From: Lingula anatina
Lineage: Eukaryota > Brachiopoda > Lingulata > Lingulida > Lingulidae
Length of the DNA stretch: 56,531 nt
Assembly: GCF_001039355.2 (NCBI RefSeq)
Contig: NW_019775380.1
Location: 126,001 to 182,531 of the forward strand
Direction of reading: 5' to 3'
Shown: one piece after another, positions 1-11,004 of the stretch
Numbering within the stretch: position 1 is the first letter of the stretch
Layout: each line of letters starts with the position of its first letter
Made by a program: the position numbers and the translations under genes
Notes under the pieces: model-generated
What the model was told of the DNA's origin: nothing
The model's database searches: none
The model's input: only the letters and a program-made list of their open reading frames with translations

Positions 1-815
1 ATGTCTTTTTTTAACAGAAAGAATTGGGAATGCAACATAGAAATTTAAATTAAAAGGGAAGTCCTGACAATTAGTAGGAAGTTCCATTTAGCTGTTGAAA
101 AAATACAAGCAGCATCCTTTTGAGTACATGTACTGTTTGCCAAGTAATGAACCGTGTTCTACTTCCTCATTCCTTAATATAGGATTGTAATGAATAAACA
201 ATGCAGTTGTCAACATGAGTACCTCTTCATGGAATATGACTAATTTCAGGGTGTGGAGCCAGGCAGGAAAGCTTCAATATTAATGTGTTTTGTTATTTTT
301 GTGTTTTGTAGATAATATCTAATGATCTAAATTAGACAAAAAGAGCTATGGGAAGTTTAAACTGAATAGTGCCTGATTGTTTTGAATAATATAAGTCACA
401 TAGATCTTAGACTTTGCACTTGAATGTTCTAGCCAATTGCTTATCTGCAGAACAATGTGAAGCATTGTAAATGCTTATCTGTCTAAAGGACCATTCCCAT
501 AACCCTGTTGTACTAGTAGGAACGATCTATCTCTGAGGGGACTCTTACCAAATTGTATTTATTTTAAGTGTGGATGATAGTTAATTACCCCCTAGCAGCT
601 TCAGTGGGCGTGACAGACATAAGCTGCTGAAACTGAATGCAATTTAGCGAAAATCCCTTCAGAGTTAGATCGATCCAGCTAGCATGATGGGTTTATGGGA
701 ACCCAGTCTAAGCTGCAGAGATAAAAACATGACCGTGATGTGGGTTATTTCATCATGTGATTGTTCTAGAAGGGAAAGAAAATAGTTTGGTCTTCTAAAG
801 GTACTTACTTAGTAC

Positions 816-1001
816 TTAGGTCCTCTTGTCCAACGTAGGACATTGGGCGGCAAACTTTTTCAAACTTGTCCGGTCGGCAGCGGCCCTCGCTATCTCCTCC
901 CACCTGATGATGCCTCTTTGCAGGTCATTCTGGAAGGTTCTCCTCGAGGTTATCCTCGGTCTACTTTGTTTGCGCTTGCCTCCCGGTGGTACCCAAGTCA
1001 T
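816..1001 (-). mobile_element. Remnant of non-LTR retrotransposon polymerase C-terminus
   Basis: On the minus strand the translation carries GGKRKQSRPRITSRRTFQND followed by WEEIARAAADR and a final AAQCPT. The order K-R-x-x-x-R-P-R, W/S-R-R-T, W-E-E-A-x-x-x-A-x-D-R, then a short Cys-containing end is the familiar extreme C-terminus of endonuclease/reverse-transcriptase proteins of LINE-type elements. Only about 60 codons survive and no reverse transcriptase core is nearby, so it is a dead 3' fragment. Its GC content is higher than the surrounding DNA, as expected for an insertion. The clade is uncertain. Confidence 0.7.
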
Positions 1002-1046
1002 AGCCGTTTTTGTATGCCTCTCAGCTTATAGTTGAATGATGTATCT

Positions 1047-1427
1047 CTGTTTTAGAACCTTATAAAATTTCGACATTCATATTATACAATCTAACAAATT
1101 TATAGAACCTAACTATTCCACAGATTTATGAACCCATGCTATACTATGCACTGTGCTTGTGCATGTTTCACACTACGTCTTCAGCTGTAAAATGAAAACA
1201 ACTGACAACAAACAACACGATTTGCATTTTCTTTTTTTAAGAAAAACAAAACAAAACTGAAAAATCCACGTGCCATCTGTCATCTTCATCGGTCTCCATG
1301 CAAAATACAGGTGGCGTGCTCTGTATTAATTGAATGTACTTACTAGTACATTTATCAATGAAAATATTGATATCTTTTGTATGCTATGCTTGGGACATCC
1401 CTCCCCCCTCCAAAAAAAAAAAAATTA

Positions 1428-1466
<39 letters not shown>

Positions 1467-2054
1467 AAAGAAAAAAGAAAAACAGTGATGTTGAAAAGTT
1501 CCATTAATTTTGTGAATAATAAAGATTAAAAGTTCTTTTATCACATACTTACCAAAAATCTTTTTACTTATGAGAGATATTTTAATATGAAATTGCCCAT
1601 CTGCATCAGTCTGAATGTGACAGAGGTGGCATAGTGTCATTAAGTCAGCACTAGGGGAGGAAACAGCTCTGAGTATTCTTGAGCAGTGACACCACGCCAC
1701 CTGTATATTGCATGGAGACCGATGAAGATGACAGATGGCACATTGAAATGTCTTTTGTGAGTGAAAAGATTTTTCAAAGTTTGTGACAATATTACTTTTG
1801 ATCTGCAAGGGAAAACGAATTTTTGTAATACGTGGATTTTTCAGTTTTGTTTTGTTTTGCTTAAAAAAAGAAAATGCAAATCGTGTTGTTTGTTGTCAGT
1901 TGTTTTCATTTTACAGCTGAAGACGTTGTGTGAAACCTGCACAGGCACAGTACATAGTATAGCATGGGTTCATAAATCTGTAGAATAGATAGGTTTTATA
2001 AATTTGTTAGAATGTAAAATTTGAATGTCGAAATTTCATAAGGTTCTAAAACAG
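1047..2054. repeat. Long inverted repeat (hairpin) with about 370-bp spacer
   Basis: The left arm (1047-1318) reads as the near-exact reverse complement of the right arm (1692-2054). Outer ends are CTGTTTTAGAACCT and AGGTTCTAAAACAG; inner ends are GGTCTCCATGCA and TGCATGGAGACC followed by the GGTGGCGTG/CACGCCACC pair. The right arm has about 90 extra bases at 1741-1830 that the left arm lacks. The spacer holds an A-run and an AAAT microsatellite. It lies just upstream of the first visible FYB-like exon, so it is intronic. It could be a fold-back element or an inverted duplication; no target-site duplication is clear. Confidence 0.85.
1427..1467. repeat. (AAAT)n microsatellite
   Basis: About ten tandem AAAT units follow a poly-A run, inside the spacer of the long inverted repeat. 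Confidence 0.95.
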
Positions 2055-2111
2055 TAATAAGATATATTGATTCCTGTTTAAAAGTATGTATCTGTTTTGT
2101 CTGCATTTCAG

Positions 2112-5100
2112 AAATAGAAGAAGAACTGGGCCCAGATGAAGTCTATGATGATGTAGGAGAGGCAGATTCCTTCAGACCAGTGTCATTAATGTAAGAAAAT
2201 AACATGTTTGTTGTAGAACCATAGTTGTAATTGTTTGGCATAAAAGTTATATTTTGGTGGTGACCAAATTTGAATTGACGAAAAGGAAAGGTAGAATTTT
2301 CTCAATGGTAGTTTAAAATTTAGTATGAGTTGCCTTATTGGACAGTCAGTGGTAGTAAGGAACATCCTGTTGTACCTATATCATGCCCAGAAAATTGTAT
2401 TTTATTTACGGTAACTTTTGAGTTTTAAAAAGGGAAATTAGAGCTGAAAGGGGGAGTTTAGAGTATAGAGTATAGATTGTAAGTGATAGACCACTTTTAG
2501 TAGAGTAGTATTTTGTCATATCCAATATATTAATCAATTATGTAATTATTTTCTTTTTCAATTTTCAGCCCAACCTTGGAAGAAGAGGAAGAGCTAGGAG
2601 ACAGTTTGGGTCCTGATGAGATCTACCAGGATGTAGACGGCAGTGAAGACAATGGGGGCAGTGCTGGACCTATAAGTTTCCACAGTGGGAGAGGAGACAC
2701 AATCTTAGAAGAAGGTATATAGTGGATTTATATTTGTATACTAATGCTCAGTGTACCTGATACGTAGGATTGTTATGAATTCACAATGTGAGATTACGTG
2801 AGCCTGTCAAAAATGATGTTATAAATCTGGCAAGGCAAGAAAAATAAAATGACCTTTTTGTATAAAAGAATGAAATATATTTTGTTGTCCATATTTTGTG
2901 TAATAAATGTTAGTGTGAATTCCTTTTAGATGAATCAGAAGAAGAATTTGAACCATATGATGATAATGTAAGTGTGTTGTTGTTGTTGTTGTGACTATTA
3001 TATTTATTTATGGATGAAATTGAATCATATATGTATTATATACATTTAAAAATTTTTTTCAAATACATGCTCCAAGTATAGCATGTAATCTTTCATAACA
3101 TAAGTAATTAATAAATTGATATTATAATTAAGTGATCTTAAAGCATTTACAAGCCTTCATATATTGAGACTGCATATTTAAAAGGAGCAGTTGAATGTGA
3201 AAATAGGATTGTAAATACGAGAAAGATGCGTTGTTTAAATTTTTTATTTCGTAATTAAGCAAACTGAAGCACCTGTCATTGAAGGAGAGATGGATGAAAT
3301 TTATGAAGAGCTTGATGGCATGGAGAGGTTTGTGATGTCATTTATGTATGAAAATGCCCTAAGGCGCATACCCCCATTACTATTTAAAGATGTAAACATT
3401 AAAATTTAAACTCAGTGATAAGAAAATGTTAGCTGGATTTCAAAGAAAACAACCACAGTATTATTCCAAGTAAAATTTTCATAAGTTTGCAACTGAAAAT
3501 TGTTTTTACAATTATTGGATAACATAATTGAATTTTGCACCAAGTTTTCTAGATCAAATGTTTTTTAACTTACACAGTATTTGACTTTGGTGATAATTTT
3601 TCTAGAACCACAGAAGCAGAAAAACAACAGGAGGAAGAACAGACGAAGCCAAAGGAAGAAAAGGAACAGAAAAAACAGAAGGAAGAAAAAGAAAAGAAGG
3701 GCAAAGAAAAACAAGACAAAGAAAACAAAAAGAAAGAAAAGGTAAGTATCTATTAACTGAAATTTATTTTTGTTGTATGTGCCTTAGTTATTTAGATTCA
3801 CAACTTTAAACAAAACGGACAGCATGGTCTTTAAAAAATCATATTTAGAAACTGCTTTTTTGTTGTGTAAAATAATATTGTTATTCATTTTTTTCTAACC
3901 CGGTTAGACTTATATGTCCAGACTAGGTTTGATGAAGGTAGGCAAATATTTGTTTAAACAAGAGAAGAAAACAATATAAAAAGCTTTTTCACCTTTTCTT
4001 ACTCAAGGATCTAATTTGCAGATAAAGGGTATTTTACACTTTCCTGTGAGATGTACATGATGTCCCTTAATGTTTATTTTGCCTAAAATTTGAAGCATCT
4101 GTTTTTATATACATGTAACTGTGACTCATTTTGATTGGTTGGCCCTTAAACACGTTTCCTGTGTGGCAATTTCTTATGCACGATGAACATGATATGTCTA
4201 GATATACTCTTAAGCTTTGCACAAACTTGGCTTCTCTTTCCCTTGATAAGTCCTGCTTTTTGCTCCACACCACTTTAAAATTATTTGTTTGAATTTGTGA
4301 AAATTAACCAAAAATTTTTTAAAAAAAGCAATTTCTTGGTAAGAGTCAAACAATGTTTTTTATGGATTACCCACTTTAATGGACCATTCTATGATACATG
4401 AGCATGAGTAGCTAATAGTGTACTATACATGTCACAAATTCTCAAAATACTCCTCACTTTTCACAGCTTTGATAATATAAATGCACAGAAAATAGAAATG
4501 TATTGTTTTTCAGAAGGTGGTATCAAAGAAATAAAAGTAAACAATCTACTTCCAGACACACAGCCATTTAAGTTAGGAAAGTTAAATGAATTATCTCAAA
4601 ATATTCCATGTGAACTATTAGAATAAACAAAGTAAACAATAAGAATTCAGTATCATAAAAATTGTTATCTTTTCAAGTAGCTAAGATCCTTTCCAAAACT
4701 TCATTCATGTTTTTGGTAATCAGAGTTAATGGTCACCCAAAGCAATTTTCTGTTATTATAGAATAGAATCAAGAAATACAAAGAAGAGGAGAAAGAGCAG
4801 AAACGGCAACATAAAATACTGAAGGAACTCCATGCTAGGTTTAATGTAAGTGTTGCATAGATATTTAAATAACAGTACTGATGTCACTTGATGATATGCA
4901 TTTTGTTGTCTTTGATGTTTTATCCAAATATTTTTCAGAATTTGTTCAGGCTTTGTTTAAGGTTGTTTTAACAGCATGCCACAAAAGTTTGTTGTACTTG
5001 TATTGTGTGACCTTAATGATGACCCCATGTATCAGTTGTGTTGACAGTGCTACTTTAAGCAGTAATTGCTTTGTCTTTTCTTATTTTTTACCAGGTACTG

Positions 5101-8100
5101 TATGCAATTTTGACAAAGAAATTGTAAAATTTCAATTGTCCAGCAATACTTTTTGAGAAATATGATTATAGACATCAAATTATGTACTACACTGTGACTA
5201 TCTTCAGAATGAAGCATTTACATGTACGTTGCTTCCGAGCAAAATTGTTTACTTATTAAAACTTGTATACAGTACTTGTGCATAAAAATGAGTATTTTTT
5301 CACCTCCCAGCATCTTGTTGTATTTTCATTGTAATTAATTATAGTTTTGTGTACCTTATTTTCCCCCACTTTCAATGTATTTAGCTCACTGGCACAGAAA
5401 CTGTCATTAACTCTGGTACTGTTATGGCTGCACAAAAGGGAGACAAAAAGAATCTGGCTCTTGCTGAAAATGATAAGGTGTTTATTATTCGCATGGAAAA
5501 CAACCCTGCAGGAAAGTGGCTGGCAAAGGATATTCACGGAAAAGGTACTAATGTATGATCACAGGCCTGTAGCCAACATTTCTAAAGTCTTTTTCTGTAA
5601 ATGAGGACCTTTCTACCCTCCTTTGTTGACTCAACCTGCTATAGAATATAAATCAAATTTTGATCCCGAATTTGCTTTTTCCAACCAATAGAGTATTTCT
5701 TTTGTAGTTCCTGATCTCCCAACCTCTTGGCCTGCGTTCATTATCATGAGAACTGTAATGATAACAGTCAGTAAAATCATATTTCTTATACAGTAGCCAT
5801 GGAAGAATGTGACCGTTATTCACTGTGCTTGGTCAGTGTAACACTTAGGCCTGTTTTACTAAGTGGATAGCTGGTAATATAAGCCAACACTGATAATAAT
5901 TTGAGAACAGTTTCTGAATGACTGATGCCCACATTGGATGTAGCTGACTCACCTTAACATGTCTTTGTAATGTAAAGACCTCAAAAAATTTTTTTGATTA
6001 ATAAATTAATGAAATAATAATAATAATAATGAATAATGATAAAACATTTATGGGAGATGCAGCTTGGTTAGGTGAGATCTTTGCTAAGACTGATTTTCAA
6101 CATCAGTCATATTCTGTGAAACAGGGTCCAGAGATAATGAGAATTGATCACACTTAATAGAATGGTAGTCAAAACCTACCATTCCCTGCTTTGATTGAAG
6201 ATAAAGCAGAAAACTTCACTCAGTTTTCAAAAGAGTTATTGTAGGTTGTACAGAGTGAAGTATTACAATTTTCTAGCATGATGAGGCACTTGATCTGTAT
6301 TATGTCTGCTTGAGAAGGTCTCTTCATTTATGGTGTAATTTTATTTTATTGGAAGAATTTGTTTTTTACATTTTATTATACAAAATTGCAGACTGCAAAG
6401 AATAATGAAGTGATACTTTTTGTGTATGATATTGAGGGAAAAATAATGTAATAATCACGGCATGTTTTTTCCCTGTTATTGGCTAGTTTATCATTTTTGT
6501 TAAGTTTGTTTCTTTTAAGTTAAAACTTAAAAAAGGATATAAATCTTAACCTTGAAGTCAAAAGTTTGAGTGCTTGAGGCACATTGACTTTCAACACATT
6601 TTATTATTTACATTAATACCTCATTTTTGCTTTATTCCAGTGGGATATGTGGATTCTGGCAGTATTGACATAGATACAGAGTCTATCAGAAATGTAAGAA
6701 ATATTTTATTATTATTATCATGAATTTTTTTCATCCTCCTGTATGATTGCACAATTTTTATTTCCATAAATTGTCAATTAGTTTTCTTCATATTGTAGTG
6801 CATGATGAAATGTTCTTGTTGTTAAATGTTTATTTCGTCTTAAAAATGGATAAAATTGTTTAGCACAGGATCTTTTGAATGTCTTATTCTAATATTCCAT
6901 ATTGAGTGATAAAAATGTCTCCTTTGTGATTGGTAAATAAAATATTTATTCCAGGTGTTTTTAACTCATAGGCTTATCTAATCATGTTAAACTTGTACTT
7001 TTGAAAGGTTTAAAAACTTGAACATATCTCATTATTAGTTGAAGGGTTTATACTAGTGTAGAACTTTCACTTATTAATGCTTAAGAGATTTGTTATTACT
7101 AAAAAGCATTGTTTGAATCAGGAAAAATGGGAAATTTGGATTGTTTTTATATATATATTTGAAGTAAAGTTGTTAAAAATGATTTGGTGAAAAAAAACAT
7201 TTACTAAAGCTACCCCATAGTGACAGTGTCTGGTTCTGTATTTTAGCAGTTAGCGCAGCTTCTATCAGGAAAGAATTTTGAACTTGGTAATTAGTGGTAA
7301 TGTTAAAATATTTCTCTGTAATTGACATTAGAATAAGTTAACTAAAACTTGATTTTAATTTATTTTTCATCTATATAAAAAGACCATGCAGATGAATGTG
7401 GATAGTGCTTACAATCTAAGTATTGCCAGCAGTACTACCAGTGCCACAGAAAGTTCAGGGTAACTTCAATTTTTCTTCAGAATCTTAATCTGCACACACA
7501 CACACAAGTGGCTATGTGTATTTGTGCATGAATGTGTGCAAGCACATGTATTCATGTTTTTTTTTTTTTTCTGTAAGCCTTTCATTTTAACATAGGGTGT
7601 GTTTACAATGGAACTATCATTGTACTAGTAAGTAGTTAACACTAACAGATAAACAGATTAACATGCCTTTTCTTGTTTCCATTATACTCCTGTAATCACC
7701 AGATTTTCAGTATTCTACTCAATGCCAGGAGGAGGTTTGGTAATCTGTTTCTCTGATTGCATTCAGTAAGAGTCCCCATAGAGTAATTTGAATTACCTAG
7801 TACGATATTTTCTTAGTAAAGGCACCCATAAAGACCATATAAATCTGCAAAATGAATCCAACAAACTATTTCCCTGTTATTTCAGTGTGCTTTATTTTTT
7901 CCTAACCAAACACATAGCTTGAGTTTCAGACCTGGTTAAATGTATACTTTCAGTGGATCTGCTGGTGAGGAATACCAGAATGTGGAAACAGCAGAGCTGG
8001 AACAAGAAGGTAAAGAAAGAGTTAAGAACTGGAAATGTATTGAAGGTTTTATGTTTCATAACTAACTTCATGTAAATTTTGTATCTGTGAACATATCTGA

Positions 8101-8305
8101 AAGCATCTGTAAAATTGAATATAATATAAAAAGAAGATGGATGTTAACTTGTTTATTATAAACAAGAACAATAATTACATAACTGGTGTCAAATATAGTT
8201 ATGGAAAATTGATATGTATTCAAATGAATGAATGAAATGTTACAATATATTTTGTATCAACATTGGTTTGCTTGTTTTTCAGATTTTTATGAAGATACTG
8301 GATAA
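2112..8305 (+). CDS. FYB: FYB/ADAP/PRAM1-like adaptor with hSH3 domain (3' part of gene)
   Basis: Coding exons, each with AG acceptor and GT donor and phases that join: 2112-2190, 2569-2714, 2930-2967, 3260-3327, 3606-3741, 4762-4845, 5385-5544, 6641-6693, 7383-7459, 7954-8009, 8283-8305 (TAA). The first visible exon begins mid-codon, so the N-terminus lies upstream of the window. Visible order: acidic segments with tyrosine motifs (DEVYDDV, DEIYQDV, DEIYEEL), a Lys/Glu-rich helix (exons 3606 and 4762), then a helically extended SH3 fold starting LTGTETV with NNPAGKWLAKD and GYVDSGSIDID (exons 5385 and 6641), and a tail with EEYQNV and DFYEDTG. The charged helix leading into this SH3 core is the layout of vertebrate FYB1/ADAP and PRAM1, cytosolic adaptors in integrin and immune-receptor signalling. 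The tyrosine motifs look like SH2-docking sites (inference). I am fairly sure of the family but not of one-to-one orthology with FYB1 rather than FYB2 or PRAM1. Confidence 0.85.
3908..3937 (+). other. Candidate 30-nt cassette microexon in the FYB-like gene
   Basis: Between exons 3606-3741 and 4762-4845, both meeting in phase 0, lies a pyrimidine tract with a branch-point-like TTCTAAC and an AG at 3906-3907. Thirty bases follow, encoding TYMSRLGLMK, then a GTAGGC donor. Length and phase keep the reading frame whether the exon is used or skipped. It adds one tyrosine and a basic-hydrophobic stretch just before the Lys/Glu helix. Use of the exon is inferred from splice signals only. Confidence 0.45.
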
Positions 8306-8572
8306 TTGGACTGAAAACATAAAATGTGTGAGAACTTGATAGCACTGTTGTGCTATTTCAAAGCTTAAGTTTTCAATTTGTAGACGAACTTTTTAAAGAT
8401 TGAATATATGGTGCTAAGTATTTCTTTCTTTTTAGAAAGAAAAATGTGATGCAGTATTTTTAGGCTAGTCTGTGGAATTTATAAAGATTTGTTAAGTTTA
8501 GAAAAAGGCTTTTTCACGTCAAGGGTTATACTGAACTGTACCAGTCCACTTTGAGAGATAGACAACTTCATA
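8306..8572 (+). other. FYB: Proximal 3' UTR of the FYB-like gene
   Basis: Non-coding sequence follows the TAA at 8303-8305 and runs up to the hairpin cluster. No AATAAA was seen close to the stop codon. The first clear plus-strand AATAAA I noticed is at 10659-10664, so the 3' UTR may be over 2 kb long and contain the hairpin elements. The extent is inferred. Confidence 0.4.
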
Positions 8573-8643
8573 GATCGCATTCACAACGAGTTGAGCCATG
8601 GCTTTACAAATCCTGGANGGCTCAACTCGTTGTGAATGCGATC
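8573..8643. mobile_element. Hairpin MITE, family A, collapsed copy with an internal N
   Basis: Terminal inverted repeats GATCGCATTCACAACGAG and CTCGTTGTGAATGCGATC are perfect complements. The flanks are ATA on both sides (8570-8572 and 8644-8646), reading as a 3-bp target duplication, or CATAG if the terminus is set one base differently. Compared with the 296-bp copy at 44508 almost all of the interior is missing, and an N sits at 8618. The interior was probably lost in assembly of the hairpin. Confidence 0.7.
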
Positions 8644-8646
8644 ATA

Positions 8647-8826
8647 GAGTGCTTCTAGAACAGCAGACTAACAGATCTGCAGATCAAATATGGCTGACCC
8701 ACTTGAATGCTTGCTGCATAATTGGGGAATCTATTCAGTGTCTAATTGGGAATTAAGCAGCAAGCTTTTTAGTGGGTTGCTATATTTGATCTGCAGATCT
8801 GTTAGTCTGCTGCTCTGAATGTGCTC
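8647..8826. mobile_element. Hairpin MITE, family B
   Basis: Two arms of about 70 bp pair with each other: the left arm has GCAGACTAACAGATCTGCAG and a following AAATATGGCTGACCCACTT, and the right arm carries its reverse complement up to GTCTGCTGCTCTGAATGTGCTC. The outer ends resemble GAGCGCATTCAGAAC. It sits directly after the family A copy, with ATA between them and ACA after it. There is no coding capacity, so it would need a transposase from elsewhere. Confidence 0.75.
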
Positions 8827-10658
8827 ACAGTCTTGTAAGGGAGATTCCTTAACGGAGACTCTGTACTGGACACAGTCAACCAGTTAACTGCACAGAGAGC
8901 TTGTGGAGAACTTATGAAAGGCAGTAATTTAACCCCCAGTAAATATAGACATGTTAGGACCTGAGAAGTTAACTGGATTAGTTAAGCATGTCACTTGATG
9001 TGAAATGGCTCGAGTACTATTAAATGGGGATATTGTAGTATCTTTGTGTGATTTCAGGAATTACTACATCGAAGCACAAAGTTAATATATTGGTAGACCC
9101 TCATAATGTGCAGGTTTTTCAACTCGCGTCATATATCATGCTTGTAGGTAACCAAAAGCTGCCAGCTCATGTTTTTTAAAGCTGTATCATTGCTTTGCTA
9201 AATAGCAACAAGAAAAAGAATGCCAGCTGTGAAAATTTTCTCATGAGGAATTGGCCGTTTAAGGCCACTTATGTGTTCTGCGATAAAGATATGAAACAAA
9301 TCTACATTACTGCTGCAAATATCATGTTTAACAGTTATTCTAAACTGAAATTAATTGTATTTCAAAATATGATGAGGTGAGTTTGCTTCTTATATTTCAA
9401 GATGTATATTGTATCCATTTTTAAAAGTAGTACAAGCTAAGGCTGTAGCATTATTCAAATCAGTACACTCAATATATGTTTTTTGACACAATTTTTTACT
9501 TTTTATGGGAAAAGGGTCCATTGACGCATGAACACCTTTTTTCTCTGAATCACCAAACACAGAACTTATTACTGCACTGAACAATATAGTTTTATTGGTT
9601 TACCTATAATGGCTAGTCAAAATTACAAAATACTGTGGTTTGATTTGAGATTTTTTCCTTATTATTTCATCAGTTTTATTTAGAGGTGCTGATTTCCACT
9701 AGTCATTTGTGAGGAAAACTGCTTTTAGTCGTTGGACTTTTATCAGTCATTTTGTGTTCAGTGCCATTTCATTTTGTTTGAAATTGTAGTTTATTGTAAA
9801 GAAGGATCCTGCCCCTGTCATGTATTAACCTGTATATCTTCCATAGAATGACTACTTTATTTAGTACTCTGTAGGCCTGAAGATTTTCCCAAATTACAGT
9901 ACTCTACAAGGAATGAACATGCTTTCAGGTAACAAAAACATTTATATTGGAAGAATCCACAAATCAATTCGATATTTTCAGCTTTTCCATCATGCTTCTC
10001 ATGTCTTAATTAAAATATTATTACAAACCACATAACTTAATGTAGACATGCTTGCTTAAGATTTGATTTATGACAGAACAGAAAGTAGTATCAACTTCTT
10101 ATATTGTTTAAAATGAGATGAGTTAATGCAAAAATTCAACAAAATTATTAGGATTTGGATATTTTTACATGATTATAAAAATCATCTGATTAGCTGGGTT
10201 ATTCCAAATTTAAAACATTTCTTATATTTATGTATTTACCTAAAAATAAGGTTCTCTAGGTAAATTATCAGTTCTCTGAAATATATTAGATAATTTTCAC
10301 TTCTTGAAATTCTCTCAGTAGCTGGAGTTAGTAGTCCTGCTCTTAATGCCATTTTATTGTATGTGAATATTACCTGTAATAACTTGGTATTTTTTTATGT
10401 AATAAGTATTTTTGTAGGTTTTTCATATGTAATTATGCCATGAAAAGACACTACGTATCTTACTAAAAAAAACACAATGCATAAGATGCATGTTTTAGGT
10501 ATTTTTTTAATTTTAATTTTTTAATTTTTTTAAATTAATATTTTGTTTATATTGAGCACCTATTCACAGTACAGACGAATTCCACTTATTGAAAATTGAG
10601 ATAAACCTATTCTGAGACTTGCAGAAATTTGTTTACAAATCCCACCTAAATAACATTA

Positions 10659-10664
10659 AATAAA
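10659..10664 (+). terminator. Candidate poly-A signal of the FYB-like gene
   Basis: A plus-strand AATAAA about 2.35 kb beyond the stop codon of the FYB-like gene. Motif match only; in AT-rich DNA a chance hit is quite possible. Confidence 0.25.
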
Positions 10665-10704
10665 CATTTTCTACAATATTAATAAACATTATTATTAAAG
10701 ATTA

Positions 10705-10710
10705 TTTATT
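10705..10710 (-). terminator. Candidate poly-A signal of the SET-domain gene
   Basis: TTTATT on the plus strand, read as AATAAA on the minus strand, lies about 300 bases beyond the methyltransferase stop codon at 11005. This is a normal distance for a short 3' UTR. It is a motif match only. Confidence 0.4.
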
Positions 10711-11004
10711 GTGTTGTCATGATTCGTATGCCAGGGATTATTGTCACTGGAAAATGATGTTTGTTGTTTACCCCTTCATAACTCCCTTGCTAACTGCCAG
10801 CAACAAACAACTCTACACATTAAAGATTTTTTAAAAATAAGGCTTTTAAGTTAATCCAAGAATTTGTAAATTACAAATTGCTCCAAAGAATACTGTTTAG
10901 GCAATATGATTTGGCAGTAAATTCCCCAAATATTATTTATAAGATGACATTAACTATTCTTTTCAGAATGTCTGGGTTCAAAGTTGGACATAATCAGTCA
11001 GTCT

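Larger units (their letters stand above)
8830..11004. other. Intergenic region with convergent 3' ends
   Basis: AT-rich sequence with no coding exon that I can support. It should hold the 3' UTRs of the plus-strand FYB-like gene and the minus-strand methyltransferase. Candidate poly-A signals are AATAAA at 10659-10664 (plus) and AATAAA on the minus strand at 10705-10710. As placed, the two transcripts would not overlap by more than a few tens of bases. Confidence 0.5.

Noticed and set aside
816-1035. Overlapping plus-strand frames over the LINE remnant
   Set aside because: Antisense shadows of the retrotransposon fragment on the minus strand.
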